A DNA stretch of 64,000 nucleotides from positions 1 through 64,000 of the forward strand of contig JAZSRY010000004.1 in NCBI GenBank assembly GCA_045538735.1. Reading direction: 5' to 3'. This stretch comes from SIG459 sp045538735. Its GTDB lineage: Bacteria; Bacillota; Clostridia; Oscillospirales; Oscillospiraceae. Shown here one piece after another: positions 48,577-57,705 of the stretch. Each line of letters starts with the position of its first letter. Positions within the stretch are counted from its first letter, which is position 1. The notes under the pieces were generated by a model that saw only the letters and a list, made by a program, of their open reading frames with translations, was not told the DNA's origin and did not search any database. The position numbers and the translations under genes were made by a program.

Positions 48577-49947
48577 ATGGACCTTGTTCGATCTGCAAAA
48601 TATATATTGGCGGCCATGATTGTTGTCATGGGTTTCATGCTGGGCAGCTGCCGTGAGGAAGCCCCTGAGGACTTCACCATTGCCGCAACGCAGCCCGGTG
48701 AGGCACAGGTGCAGGAGTATACTGTCCGTTTCATGTCCATGGGCAAGGAAATTGCCAGCGAGACGGTTCTTCTCGGGGAATTTCCTCAGGTGCCCGATGT
48801 AGCCGCCGCTGATGGCGGCCGCCACGGAGGATGGGTTGATGCCAAGGGACGCAGAGCTCAGCCCGCAGCAACTCCCGTTGTTGCCGATTGCGAATATACC
48901 GCTGTTTTCTTCCCGGTTCTTGACGGAACGGAGCCTTATCTTTTCACCGACGGCGAAGGTCTTCTCCATCCCGATGCCATTCTAAACGGCACAGAGCTTA
49001 AAACAGCTCTCAATGCCCTTGCTTCTCAGAATGCAAGGGAGATTTTCCCTGATCTTTCCGATGTTGAAAACGACATAACCGTGGGCGAGCTGAGAGAGGC
49101 TCTTACCGGTTTCTATACCCTCGATGAGCTGGACCGCGTCATTCTTGGCCATGACCAGGCGGAAAAGCTCAGCCGCAGCCAGTTTGCGGAAATAATGAAC
49201 AAGCTCCTTGGCAGAGATGAGAGCGCCCTTGTCGTTCCCGCCGATGGCAGCTACTGCATAGCCGACGTTTCTCCCGACAGAGAGGATTACCGCCGCCTTA
49301 TGGAGGCCTCCACAGCTCACGGCCATTCCGAGAGCGGCTGCGTCTGGGAGGAGGTTTGCCTGTCCCCCATGTATTCCGAAGGTTATGTGCTTGTTGGGGG
49401 AAACCTCTATTATGCCGATGAAAAAGGATTTTTCATTCGTGATACACTTGAAGGAAGCCTGACTTTCGGTTATGACGGCCGATATACCAGCGGCAATGCC
49501 GCTTTGGACGGCTTCGTTTCCGCAGCCATTGCCGACATAACAGAGGTGAACTTTTCTGGTGACCGGCTGGAGCTGCTGAGAGCAGCATATGACTTCTGCG
49601 TGGAAAGCTTTGGCGTTGCCGAAGGAAACATATACGGAGTAGGTGCAAGAGGATGGGAAATGTCCGAGGCTCTTACAATGTTCGAATATAAAAGCAGCAA
49701 CAGTTATGGCTATACTGCCGTGTTCTGGGCTCTCGCCCGCGGTTTGGGCTATGAGGCTCAGGCAGTAAATGGCTCCTACGGAGACGATAATCTGTCCCAC
49801 GCATGGGTAGAGATAGAAATAGAGGGAGAAATTTATTATTTCGATCCTGCAGCTCAGGCAGGCGCTTTTGAAGAAGCGGAAAGCGGTGCGGACATGTTTA
49901 TGGTGAGCCAAAGTAAGGCAAGCCGTATGGGATATATAAAAGAGTAA
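48577..49947 (+). CDS. lipoprotein with SLH-like and Cys-less transglutaminase-like regions
   Basis: 456 aa. Lipobox LGSC at Cys25. Residues ~45-115 look like a beta-grasp InlB-type repeat (YTVRFMSMGKEIASETVLLGEFPQVPD...WVDAKG). ~145-215 resemble an SLH-type pair (FPDLSDVENDITVGELREAL...LSRSQFAEIMNKLLGR). The C-terminal ~130 residues are transglutaminase-like: NSYGYTAVFWALARGLGYEAQAVNG, SHAWVEIEIEGEIYYFDP. His408 and Asp423 are in place but the nucleophile position holds Ser376 instead of Cys. Anchored outside; probably binds the cell wall or peptides. A hairpin GGGTTAC/ATAACCC lies in the leader. Confidence 0.75.
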   Translation: MDLVRSAKYILAAMIVVMGFMLGSCREEAPEDFTIAATQPGEAQVQEYTVRFMSMGKEIASETVLLGEFPQVPDVAAADGGRHGGWVDAKGRRAQPAATPVVADCEYTAVFFPVLDGTEPYLFTDGEGLLHPDAILNGTELKTALNALASQNAREIFPDLSDVENDITVGELREALTGFYTLDELDRVILGHDQAEKLSRSQFAEIMNKLLGRDESALVVPADGSYCIADVSPDREDYRRLMEASTAHGHSESGCVWEEVCLSPMYSEGYVLVGGNLYYADEKGFFIRDTLEGSLTFGYDGRYTSGNAALDGFVSAAIADITEVNFSGDRLELLRAAYDFCVESFGVAEGNIYGVGARGWEMSEALTMFEYKSSNSYGYTAVFWALARGLGYEAQAVNGSYGDDNLSHAWVEIEIEGEIYYFDPAAQAGAFEEAESGADMFMVSQSKASRMGYIKE

Positions 49948-49961
49948 AAAAGGTAAAAAAG

Positions 49962-50003
49962 AGCCTGTGCAGCTTTCAAGAGCAAGCGGCACAGGCTTTA
50001 TTA
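49962..50003. terminator. terminator shared by the lipoprotein and GIY-YIG genes
   Basis: Stem AGCCTGTGC/GCACAGGCT with an inner GCTT/AAGC stem, flanked by A-rich and T-rich tracts. Confidence 0.75.
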
Positions 50004-50312
50004 TTAGAATTTTGGGATAGGGAAACGGCTGAGATGAGCAAATTCCCCAAGAACTGCATCCTCGCCGCCGATGAGGCGAAGCTTCTGCGCTCTTGTGAGG
50101 CGCTTGATAGCCGCTTCAAGACGGGAGGTGGAGGAGCGGTCGGGGCAGACAAAGGCGCATTCATAGGCTACGGGCTTCTTTGCCGCAGTATATTTTGCCC
50201 CCGCGCGGTCTGTGCCGCCCGCATGTTCGGAAAAACGGCGGGCAAGGTCGGTGGTGATTCCCGTATATAAGCTGCCGTCGGAGCAGCGGAGTATATAGGT
50301 GTAGTATTCCAT
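50004..50312 (-). CDS. GIY-YIG nuclease domain protein (UPF0213/YhbQ-like)
   Basis: 102 aa. Begins MEYYTYILRCSDGSLYTGITTDLARRFSEH, giving the Y-Y-x-Y-I-L-x-C...Y-x-G-I-T motif with catalytic Tyr and Arg (RRFSEH), and ends with RLEAAIKRLTRAQKLRLI containing the metal-binding Glu. Stand-alone GIY-YIG proteins of this size are common; role in DNA repair or RNA metabolism is not settled. No mobile intron is nearby, so it is not a homing enzyme. Confidence 0.9.
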   Translation of the reverse strand: MEYYTYILRCSDGSLYTGITTDLARRFSEHAGGTDRAGAKYTAAKKPVAYECAFVCPDRSSTSRLEAAIKRLTRAQKLRLIGGEDAVLGEFAHLSRFPIPKF

Positions 50313-50373
50313 GAGAATATCCCTCCAAAAATATTATATCACAAATGCCTGAAAATAGGAAGGAGAAGGCAAT

Positions 50374-50634
50374 ATGTTTGCAAAAGGAGATATAGTCTGC
50401 CATTTCAAGCGGGAAATGCTCAGTGAAGAGGCTCTTGCGAAAGAGCCCAATATGTATCTTTATGAGATAGTGGGACAGGCGGAGCACACCGAAAGCGGTG
50501 AGCAGCTTATGATTTACAGACCTCTCTATGGTGAGGGCAAGCTTTATGCCCGCCCGCTTAAAATGTTCCTTTCCGCCGTGGACAAGGAAAAATATCCGGA
50601 AGTGAAACAAAAGCAGAGATTTGAGAAAATTTGA
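50374..50634 (+). CDS. DUF1653 domain protein
   Basis: 86 aa, AGGAAGGAGAAGG upstream of ATG. The sequence GDIVCHFKRE...YLYEIVGQAEHTESGEQLMIYRPLYGEGKLYARPLKMFLSAVDKEKYPEVKQKQRFE follows the DUF1653 pattern throughout its length. A small beta-barrel-like domain of unknown role, often single-domain in Firmicutes. Short independent unit with its own terminator. Confidence 0.87.
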   Translation: MFAKGDIVCHFKREMLSEEALAKEPNMYLYEIVGQAEHTESGEQLMIYRPLYGEGKLYARPLKMFLSAVDKEKYPEVKQKQRFEKI

Positions 50635-50643
50635 TGAACAAGG

Positions 50644-50685
50644 CCCGAAGTTCTGTGAGATATTCACGGAACTTCGGGATTTTAA
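50644..50685 (+). terminator. terminator of the DUF1653 gene
   Basis: 15-bp stem (one G-T) starting CCCGAAGTTCTGTGA, 5-base loop, ATTTT tail. Confidence 0.8.
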
Positions 50686-50738
50686 CATTTTACATAAATG
50701 ATATAACAATATGGTTAATAAGACATTACAAAATTTGT

Positions 50739-50760
50739 TTTAGTTAAAAAATAAACTAAA
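50739..50760. promoter_or_regulatory. 7-8-7 inverted repeat upstream of the hydrogenase promoter
   Basis: TTTAGTT and AACTAAA, centred 21 bp upstream of the -35, so an activator could bind there. It does not match the Rex operator consensus (TTGTTAA-N4-TTAACAA) well. Low-complexity A+T sequence makes chance symmetry possible. Confidence 0.35.
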
Positions 50761-50770
50761 GAAATACATA

Positions 50771-50799
50771 TTTACACAGAATAAATTGTCATATATACT
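50771..50799 (+). promoter_or_regulatory. sigma-A promoter of the hydrogenase operon
   Basis: TTTACA, 17-bp spacer, TATACT; leaves an ~75-base A+T-rich leader. Confidence 0.65.
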
Positions 50800-50879
50800 A
50801 AATAACATGATAAGATGCACAAATGCGCCTGAATATCAAATTGAAAAAAATGTGTTTATATACAAGGAGGAAAAACAGT

Positions 50880-51368
50880 ATGGCCCACTTGCAGGAAGCT
50901 GCGGTCAAAAAGGTTCACGAAATCTGCGGCCGCTATGAAGGAGAGACCACCCCTCTTATTATGATTCTCAGTGACATCCAGAAGGAATTCGGCTATGTCC
51001 CCATGGAAGTTCAGGAGATCGTTTCCGCCCGCACCGGCATCTCTGTTGCGGAGATTTACGGTGTTGTCACCTTTTATTCCTTTTTCTCCCTTGAGCCCAA
51101 GGGCAAGTATGTCATCGGCGTGTGCCTTGGCACTGCCTGCTATGTCAAGGGTGCGCAGCAGATTTGCGACCAGTTTTGCGAGATGCTGGGTATTCAGCCC
51201 GGACAGACCAGCGATGACGGTCTTTTCACCGTTGATGCTCTGCGCTGCATCGGCGCCTGTGCCGCTGCTCCTGCCGTAACTATCAACGGAAAGATTTATG
51301 CCCGTGTGAATGTAAAGGATGTTGCCGGCATTATCGCTGAGTATAAGAACAAGGAGGGTGCCAACTGA
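50880..51368 (+). CDS. hydC: bifurcating [FeFe]-hydrogenase subunit HydC (NuoE-like)
   Basis: 162 aa from ATG with AAGGAGGAAAAA; an earlier in-frame ATG at 50823 lacks a ribosome site. Thioredoxin-like [2Fe-2S] protein: helical start (KVHEICGRYEGETTPLIMILSDIQKEFGYVPMEVQEIVSARTGISVAEIYGVVTFYSFFSL) and four cluster cysteines in CLGTAC...CIGACAAAP. Passes electrons within the HydABC complex. Overlaps hydB by one base (TGATG). Confidence 0.93.
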   Translation: MAHLQEAAVKKVHEICGRYEGETTPLIMILSDIQKEFGYVPMEVQEIVSARTGISVAEIYGVVTFYSFFSLEPKGKYVIGVCLGTACYVKGAQQICDQFCEMLGIQPGQTSDDGLFTVDALRCIGACAAAPAVTINGKIYARVNVKDVAGIIAEYKNKEGAN

Positions 51369-53233
51369 TGTTCAAAAACTGTGATGAACTCCGCGCAAAA
51401 ATTGCTGAATATACTGCCGAACTTGACGGCAAATTCAACGGCTGCGACGGAAAGCGCTATATAATGCTCTGCGGAGGCACCGGCTGCATCGCCGGCGGCA
51501 CTATGCGCATTAAGGAAAAGTTTGAAGAATACATAAAGGAATGCCATCTTGAGGACAAGGTTGAAATCCGCGTTGTCGGCTGCTTTGGCCTTTGCTCTCA
51601 GGGACCTTTTGTCCGTATTTTCCCTGAGGATGTTCTCTACCGTCTTGTAAAGCCCCAGGATGTTCAGGAGATCGTTATGAAGGATCTTATGTTGGGTGAG
51701 ACGGTTGACCGCCTTATATACAAAGATCCCGAGACCGGTGAAAAGATCACCAAGATGGAGGAAATCGGCTTCTACCGCAAGCAGAAGCGCATCGCTCTCC
51801 ACGGCTGCGGCGTCATCGATCCCAACAAGATCGAGGAGGCTCTTGGCTGCGGCGGCTATCAGGGTCTTATGAACGCTCTGAGCATGCCCAGAGAGGATGT
51901 TATCAAGCTGATTCTCGATTCCGGCCTCCGCGGACGCGGCGGCGGCGGCTTCCCCACCGGACGCAAGTGGCAGTTCGCCTATAACAGCGTTTCCGATCAG
52001 AAGTATGTAGTCTGCAACGGTGACGAGGGTGACCCCGGCGCATTTATGGACCGCTCCATACTTGAGGATAACCCCCTTGCCGTTATCGAGGGCATGGCAA
52101 TTGCAGGCTACGCTATCGGCGCAAGCGAAGGCTATTTCTATATCCGCGCAGAATATCCCACCGCTGTTTCCCGTATCACCGAAACCATCAAAAAGTGCGA
52201 GGAGCTCGGTCTTCTGGGCGACAACATTCTTGGAACGGGCTTCTCCTTCCACGCCCATGTTCGCCTCGGCGCAGGCGCTTTCGTCTGCGGCGAAGAGACC
52301 GCTCTGCTCAACTCCATTATGGGTCAGCGCGGTATGCCCAGACCCCGTCCTCCCTTCCCCGCTGTGAAGGGTCTTTGGAATGAACCTACCATAGTCAACA
52401 ACGTTGAAACTCTGGCCACTGTTCCCTATATTCTTCGCGAGGGTCTCGAGGCTTTCACCCAGTACGGCACCGAAAAGAGCAAGGGTACCAAGGTGTTCTG
52501 CCTGGGCGGCAAGGTCAACAACGTTGGTCTTGTTGAGATCCCCATGGGCGTCACTCTCCGCGAGCTTATCTATGATATCGGCGGCGGTGTTCAGAATGGC
52601 AAGGAATTCAAGGCCATTCAGACCGGCGGTCCCTCCGGCGGCTGCCTGACCCCCGAGTTCCTTGGTACTCCCATTGATTTTGACAACATGGTTGCTGCGG
52701 GCTCTATGATGGGTTCCGGCGGTGCCATTGTTATGGATGAAGATAACTGCATGGTTGACGTTGCAAAGTTCTACATGGGCTTTATCTGCGACGAAAGCTG
52801 CGGTAAGTGCACTCCCTGCCGCATAGGCACCAAGCGTATGCTTGAGATTCTCGAGCGCATTACCAACGGCACCGGCACTATGAAGGACTTCGATGAGCTG
52901 GAGGCAATTTCCACCGCTTGCCAGTCCAACGCGCTCTGCGCTCTCGGTCAGACTGCAGCTAACCCCATCATGTCTACCATCCAGCACTTCAAGGATGAGT
53001 ATATTGCACATATTGAAGACAAGGTTTGCCCCGCAGGTATCTGCAAAGACCTCATCAGCTACAGCATTGTTGCTGATAAGTGCAAGAAGTGCTCTCTCTG
53101 CTCCCGTGTCTGCCCCGTGGAGGCAATCAGCGGCACTCCCGGCAAGACCGTGTTTGCCATCGACACCACAAAGTGCATCAAGTGCGGTATGTGCATAGCA
53201 AGCTGCAAGTTCGATGCTATCATTAAGGAATGA
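51368..53233 (+). CDS. hydB: bifurcating [FeFe]-hydrogenase subunit HydB (NuoF-like, flavin/NAD(P) site)
   Basis: 621 aa, longer than NuoF (~430) because of extra ends. An N-terminal thioredoxin-like [2Fe-2S] domain (CGGTGCIAGG...CFGLCSQGP, residues ~35-85) is followed by the NuoF core: GLRGRGGGGFPTGRKW (FMN/NADH), DEGDPGAFMDRSILEDNP, GEETALLNS, and the [4Fe-4S] motif ESCGKCTPCRIGTKRMLE. The C-terminus adds two ferredoxin clusters (CKKCSLCSRVCPVEAI and CIKCGMCIASCKFDAI). Its FMN is thought to be the bifurcation site in this family, coupling NAD(P)H and ferredoxin to H2. Confidence 0.95.
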   Translation: MFKNCDELRAKIAEYTAELDGKFNGCDGKRYIMLCGGTGCIAGGTMRIKEKFEEYIKECHLEDKVEIRVVGCFGLCSQGPFVRIFPEDVLYRLVKPQDVQEIVMKDLMLGETVDRLIYKDPETGEKITKMEEIGFYRKQKRIALHGCGVIDPNKIEEALGCGGYQGLMNALSMPREDVIKLILDSGLRGRGGGGFPTGRKWQFAYNSVSDQKYVVCNGDEGDPGAFMDRSILEDNPLAVIEGMAIAGYAIGASEGYFYIRAEYPTAVSRITETIKKCEELGLLGDNILGTGFSFHAHVRLGAGAFVCGEETALLNSIMGQRGMPRPRPPFPAVKGLWNEPTIVNNVETLATVPYILREGLEAFTQYGTEKSKGTKVFCLGGKVNNVGLVEIPMGVTLRELIYDIGGGVQNGKEFKAIQTGGPSGGCLTPEFLGTPIDFDNMVAAGSMMGSGGAIVMDEDNCMVDVAKFYMGFICDESCGKCTPCRIGTKRMLEILERITNGTGTMKDFDELEAISTACQSNALCALGQTAANPIMSTIQHFKDEYIAHIEDKVCPAGICKDLISYSIVADKCKKCSLCSRVCPVEAISGTPGKTVFAIDTTKCIKCGMCIASCKFDAIIKE

Positions 53234-53247
53234 AGGAGGGAATCTGA

Positions 53248-55017
53248 ATGAGCAAGGTCAATATTAAGATCGAAGGAAAAAATTATCAGGTTGAAGAAGG
53301 CCTGACCATACTGGAAGCTGCCCGTCAGTGCGGCTATGAGATTCCCTCTCTGTGCACTTTCAACCACGGCGAGTGCAGCCAGGGCTCCTGCCGCGTCTGC
53401 CTTGTTGAGGTAAAGGGCGCAAGAGGACTTGTAGCCTCCTGCGTATACCCCGTCAACGAGGGTATGGAAGTTCTCATCAACTCTCATAAGGCTCTTGAAG
53501 CCCGCCGCGTAAGCGTTGAGCTGCTGCTGAGCAACCATTCCGTCAACTGCCAGGCCTGCGCCAAAAACGGAAAGTGCGAGCTTCTCCATGTTGCAAAGCA
53601 GACCCGTGTCCGTGAAGAAATGTTCAAGGGCGCAAAGACCGAAACTCAGTATGACGATGTAACTCCCGCTATCGTCCGGGATACCAGCAAGTGCATCCTC
53701 TGCGGCCGCTGCATTGAGCGCTGCAAGAATGCCCACGGCAACGGCGTTCTGGGCTTCCAGAAGCGCGGCTTTGAAACCGTTGTGGGTCCCGCAGGCGGCA
53801 TCACTCTGGATAAGAGTCCCTGCATTATGTGCGGCCAGTGCGTCAGCGTCTGCCCCACCGGCGCTCTGATGGCCAAGACCGATATCGACGCTGTTGATAT
53901 GGCTTTCGCCCAGGGCAAGCATGTTGTTGTGCAGACCGCTCCTGCGGTTCGCGCAGGTCTCGGCGAAGAGTTCGGCATGCCCATCGGCACCCCCGTAACC
54001 GGCAAGATGGTGGCTGCTCTCCGTCGCCTCGGTTTTGCAAAGGTTTATGACACCAACTTTGCTGCTGACCTCACCATTATGGAAGAGGCAACCGAGCTTC
54101 TCGGACGCGTCAGAAATGGCGGCACTCTTCCCATGATCACCTCCTGCTCTCCCGGCTGGATCAACTATGCCGAGACCTACTACGGTGACCTTCTGGGACA
54201 TATTTCCTCCTGCAAGTCTCCTCACGAGATGCAGGGCGCTGTCATCAAGAGCTACTATGCCAAGGAAAAGGGCATAGACCCCAAGGATATCTTCGTTGTT
54301 TCCATCATGCCCTGCACCGCAAAGAAGGATGAGAAGGAGCGCAAGCAGCTCCAGCGTGACGGCATCAAGGATGTTGACGCTGTTCTCACCGTCCGTGAGC
54401 TGGGCGATATGATAAAGCGCGCAGGTATCCGCTTCAACCGCCTCCCCGACGAGGAGTTTGACCAGGATCTTCTGGGCGAATATTCCGGCGCAGCCGTTAT
54501 CTTCGGCGTAACCGGCGGCGTTATGGAAGCAGCCCTCCGCACCGCTTACTTTGTCCTTGAGGGCAAGGAGCATGAGGCTATCAAGTTTGAAGCTGTCCGC
54601 GGTTTCGAGGGCATCAAGGAAGCCAGCATGACTCTGGGCGGCATGGAAATAAACATTGCTGTTGCCAGCGGCATGAAGAATGCAAAGGTTCTCCTTGACG
54701 ATATCCGTGAAGGTAAGAGCAAATATCACTTCATCGAGATTATGGGCTGCCCCGGCGGCTGCATCAACGGCGGCGGTATGCCTATTGTCCGTCACTGCTT
54801 CCTCCCCGATGAGGCTCACGACATTATGGACACCTACCGCGAGAAGCGCGCCGCCGCCCTCTACAGCGAGGACGAGCGCAACACTCTTCGCCAGAGCCAT
54901 AACAACAGCCAGATCAAGGCACTCTATGAGAAGTTCCTGGGCGAGCCCAACAGCCATCTGGCTCACGAGCTGCTCCACACCAGCTATGAGGCAAAGAAGC
55001 CCTTTAAGCTTGACTGA
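53248..55017 (+). CDS. hydA: [FeFe]-hydrogenase catalytic subunit HydA, trimeric group A3 type
   Basis: 589 aa, GAAGGAGGGAAT site. An N-terminal [2Fe-2S] domain has Cys36, Cys48 and Cys51 (with Cys66 region), followed by the His-Cys3 [4Fe-4S] segment HSVNCQACAKNGKC and two [4Fe-4S] clusters (CILCGRCIERC, CIMCGQCVSVC). H-cluster motifs: L1 TSCSPGW (~298-304), L2 MPCTAKKDE (~354-362), L3 GCPGGCINGGG (~499-509), all intact. TSCSPGW with Ser at the third position is common in A3 enzymes. Maturases HydE/F/G are not in the window. Confidence 0.97.
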   Translation: MSKVNIKIEGKNYQVEEGLTILEAARQCGYEIPSLCTFNHGECSQGSCRVCLVEVKGARGLVASCVYPVNEGMEVLINSHKALEARRVSVELLLSNHSVNCQACAKNGKCELLHVAKQTRVREEMFKGAKTETQYDDVTPAIVRDTSKCILCGRCIERCKNAHGNGVLGFQKRGFETVVGPAGGITLDKSPCIMCGQCVSVCPTGALMAKTDIDAVDMAFAQGKHVVVQTAPAVRAGLGEEFGMPIGTPVTGKMVAALRRLGFAKVYDTNFAADLTIMEEATELLGRVRNGGTLPMITSCSPGWINYAETYYGDLLGHISSCKSPHEMQGAVIKSYYAKEKGIDPKDIFVVSIMPCTAKKDEKERKQLQRDGIKDVDAVLTVRELGDMIKRAGIRFNRLPDEEFDQDLLGEYSGAAVIFGVTGGVMEAALRTAYFVLEGKEHEAIKFEAVRGFEGIKEASMTLGGMEINIAVASGMKNAKVLLDDIREGKSKYHFIEIMGCPGGCINGGGMPIVRHCFLPDEAHDIMDTYREKRAAALYSEDERNTLRQSHNNSQIKALYEKFLGEPNSHLAHELLHTSYEAKKPFKLD

Positions 55018-55059
55018 TAAAAGTTAAGACCCGCCCAAGTTCAAGGCGGATTTGTCAAA

Positions 55060-55105
55060 AAATAACAGGCACTCGGTGATTAAACCGAGTGCCTGTTATT
55101 TTATT
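55060..55105. terminator. terminator of the hydrogenase operon, shared with the MFS gene
   Basis: 18-bp stem AAATAACAGGCACTCGGT with its complement, 6-base loop, T-rich end. Confidence 0.85.
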
Positions 55106-55111
55106 AAAATT

Positions 55112-56431
55112 TTAGTTTTCTTTTTTAACGGGACGCACAAGAATAACGCTCAGTAGCAGCGCAACAAGATAAAGGGCGGCGGTCACATAAAGAACTATCT
55201 GATATCCGGTGGGGTTCACCATGTTGCCGCTGATTTCCACCATTTCACCGAAATGGTTGACAATCCAGGTTGCAAGCTGGTTGCCGCTGAGACCCGCAAA
55301 GGCCCATGCGGAAAGAGTGATGCCGTGGAGGGCGCTGATGCTGCCCATACCGTAATGGTCGGAAAGCAGGGGAGCTACATTGGAGAAACCGCCGCCGTAG
55401 CCTGCGTTGACAACCATAATGAGAATAAGAACGAGAATGGCGGAGAGCTTGTTTTCAGCCCCGTTTCCGATGCCTCCGGTGATAAGCACTACCACATTGA
55501 AGGCGATGGAAAGGGCGAAAATCAGCTTGTAAATGGTGTTGCGGTCCTTGGTATGGTCACCGATGCCAGAGAAGAAAAGACGGCCGCCTGCGTTAAATAT
55601 GGCAGACAGGGTGGAGACCAAAGCAACGGCAGATGCCATGCCGATGCATTTTACAATGGCCTTTTCCTGAGAGAGGAGAGCAAGACCGCAGGTAATGTTA
55701 ATGTAGAACATAAGCCAAATGCCTATGTAGTTGCGGATGGGTCGGGTTTTAATGACGGAAAGGATGCCCTGTCCTTTTTCGTTTTTCTGAGGCTCATGCC
55801 AGCCCTCGGGCTTTTTCAGCAGTCGGTGGCCTATGAACATCATGACAAAGTATACTCCGGCAAGAATGAAGAACATCTTATAGATGCCGCCCTCGCCAAG
55901 ACGGCTCAGGAGCGCCTGCATAATGGGGCTGGCAATGGCCTTTGCAGCACCGAAGCCCGCCACGGCCAGACCGGTGGCCAGACCCTTCTGCTTGCTGAAC
56001 CACAGCATCAGAGTTTTAACGGGGGAGAGATATCCGGTGCCCAGACCGATGCCCATAATAAAGCCGTAGCAGACATACATACCCACAAGGGCCAATATGC
56101 TGCCTTTGTGCAGGCCGCCGTAGTAGATGAAGAAACCTGTGCCTGCCATACCGATGGCAAAGGTTATGGTGGATATCAGTGAGGATTTGTGGATATCCCG
56201 TTCAACAATATTGCCAAGGAAGGCGGCAGACATGCCCAAAAAGAAGATTGCGATGCTGAAAGCCCACTCGGTGGCAGATTTGGAGAAGCCGATATGGTCG
56301 GCGATTTCCTGGCTGAAAATGGACCAGCAGTATACGGTGCCGATGCTGCAGTGGATAAGCAGCGCGGGTATGGCACCGCAAAGCCATTTGTTGTTTAGAC
56401 GGCTGCGAGGGGAAGCTTTGATTTTTTCCAT
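55112..56431 (-). CDS. OFA family MFS transporter
   Basis: 439 aa from the ATG at 56431 with AAGGAAAGG upstream; a start at 56491 would add 20 residues without a ribosome site. Twelve TMs, N-terminal PALLIHCSIGTVYCWSIFSQEIADHIG and FSIAIFFLGMSAAFLGNIVE, GLGTGYLSPVKTLMLWFSKQKGLATGLAVAGFGAAK, typical of the oxalate/formate antiporter (OFA) branch. Substrate is probably a small carboxylate (formate or oxalate have characterised members), placed next to hydrogenase, but no oxalate decarboxylation genes are present. Confidence 0.87.
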   Translation of the reverse strand: MEKIKASPRSRLNNKWLCGAIPALLIHCSIGTVYCWSIFSQEIADHIGFSKSATEWAFSIAIFFLGMSAAFLGNIVERDIHKSSLISTITFAIGMAGTGFFIYYGGLHKGSILALVGMYVCYGFIMGIGLGTGYLSPVKTLMLWFSKQKGLATGLAVAGFGAAKAIASPIMQALLSRLGEGGIYKMFFILAGVYFVMMFIGHRLLKKPEGWHEPQKNEKGQGILSVIKTRPIRNYIGIWLMFYINITCGLALLSQEKAIVKCIGMASAVALVSTLSAIFNAGGRLFFSGIGDHTKDRNTIYKLIFALSIAFNVVVLITGGIGNGAENKLSAILVLILIMVVNAGYGGGFSNVAPLLSDHYGMGSISALHGITLSAWAFAGLSGNQLATWIVNHFGEMVEISGNMVNPTGYQIVLYVTAALYLVALLLSVILVRPVKKEN

Positions 56432-56629
56432 AGTTTTCCTTTCCTTTCCGGTTGCCCGGTCTTGGCGCATGAAAAATAAAACACGCCGCACATCCGGGAT
56501 TAAGTGCCCAGACGGTCGGCTCTACTGCTATACTCCCCGTGGTCAATTCCACTGAATCCGTCAGTCGTATAACTGGTATTATGATATCAATAAGAAAAGT
56601 CAAAGTCAACAATAATCAGAAAAAATATA

Positions 56630-56666
56630 AAAAAAGAGCTTTCGGAAGCCCGAAAGCTCTTTTTTG
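56630..56666. terminator. terminator of the nucleoside ABC permease operon
   Basis: 16-bp stem AAAAAAGAGCTTTCGG with its complement and AAGC loop, downstream of the permease gene on the minus strand. Confidence 0.85.
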
Positions 56667-56673
56667 TTAGGTT

Positions 56674-57705
56674 TTAACGACTGCCCTTGTCGTAGGGAAT
56701 ACCTTCCGCCTTGGGAGCGCGGGAGCTCTTGGAGGTGAAGGCCAGAACAATGAGGGTGATGAGGTAGGGCAGCATACGGTAGAGGTGGGAGGAAATTCCC
56801 AGCTCGGCCAGAAGGAAGCGGCCGTCGCCGTTGATATCGATGCTGGAGTAAGCAGCTGCAATGCACTTGAAAAGACCGAAGAGCAGTGCGGACCAGGCGA
56901 TGTTGCCGGGTTTCCAGTTACCGAATATCATAACGGCCAGAGCGAGGAAGCCGAAGCCTGCAACGCTGCCGTCTGCGGAGCAGTTGGTGGTGGTGAGAGC
57001 ATAGACGAAACCGCCCATACCAGCCAGTGCACCGGAAATGGTGGTGCCGGCGTAGCGCATGCGGTAAACATTGATGCCCAGAGAGTCGGCAGCCTGGGGA
57101 TTTTCGCCGCAGGCACGGAGACGAAGACCGAACTTGGTCTTGTAGAGAATGATACTGAGCACAATGAAGAGAATAATGCAGACATAGGTTGCGATGTAAA
57201 CCTTCAGCAGGAAGGTGTTGGTGAAGAAGTCAACATCGGCGCGGCGGTCAATGCCGAAGGTGGAGCGCTTGAGCATGAACCAGCTGGCAGAGTCACCGGA
57301 TGCCATCTGAAGAGTGTTCTGGTTGGCAATGATGCGGACAAGGAAGAGCACCAGAGCGGGAGCCAGAAGGTTCAGAGCGGTACCGCCGATGGTCTGATCG
57401 GCGCGGAGGTTGATGGATGCAAAGCTGAGGAGCAGTGAGAAGATTGCGCCGAGAAGGGCAGCGGCAAGCATTGCCAAAAGCTCAAAGCCCTGAAGAGCGA
57501 TCCAGTTTCCTGCGTCGTATGCGGCCTGGAAAACCTCGGCCTGCTGCATAACACGGACAAAGAGAACTCCGATAAAGGCGCCGAATATCATGATACCTTC
57601 AAGAGCAAGGTTGATGATACCGCTTCGCTCTGCAAAAACACCTGCAAGAGCGACGATCATAAGGGGTACGGCGTAGATAAGAGTCTGCTGAATAAGGAAT
57701 GTCAT
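56674..57705 (-). CDS. nucleoside ABC transporter permease, NupQ/YufQ-like
   Basis: 343 aa, about eight to nine TMs. N-terminal LIYAVPLMIVALAGVFAERSGIINLALEGIMIFGAF, then LRADQTIGGTALNLLAPAL and GLRLRACGENPQAADSLGINVYRMRYAGTTISGALAGMGG, the EAA-like loop and signature of the BPD_transp_2 family (YufQ, NupQ). Forms the membrane channel with the next gene product. Starts within the preceding gene (4-bp overlap). Confidence 0.92.
   Translation of the reverse strand: MTFLIQQTLIYAVPLMIVALAGVFAERSGIINLALEGIMIFGAFIGVLFVRVMQQAEVFQAAYDAGNWIALQGFELLAMLAAALLGAIFSLLLSFASINLRADQTIGGTALNLLAPALVLFLVRIIANQNTLQMASGDSASWFMLKRSTFGIDRRADVDFFTNTFLLKVYIATYVCIILFIVLSIILYKTKFGLRLRACGENPQAADSLGINVYRMRYAGTTISGALAGMGGFVYALTTTNCSADGSVAGFGFLALAVMIFGNWKPGNIAWSALLFGLFKCIAAAYSSIDINGDGRFLLAELGISSHLYRMLPYLITLIVLAFTSKSSRAPKAEGIPYDKGSR

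Noticed and set aside
50004..50312. Homing endonuclease of a group I intron
   Set aside because: GIY-YIG protein is the short stand-alone type and no intron structure or split gene is seen.
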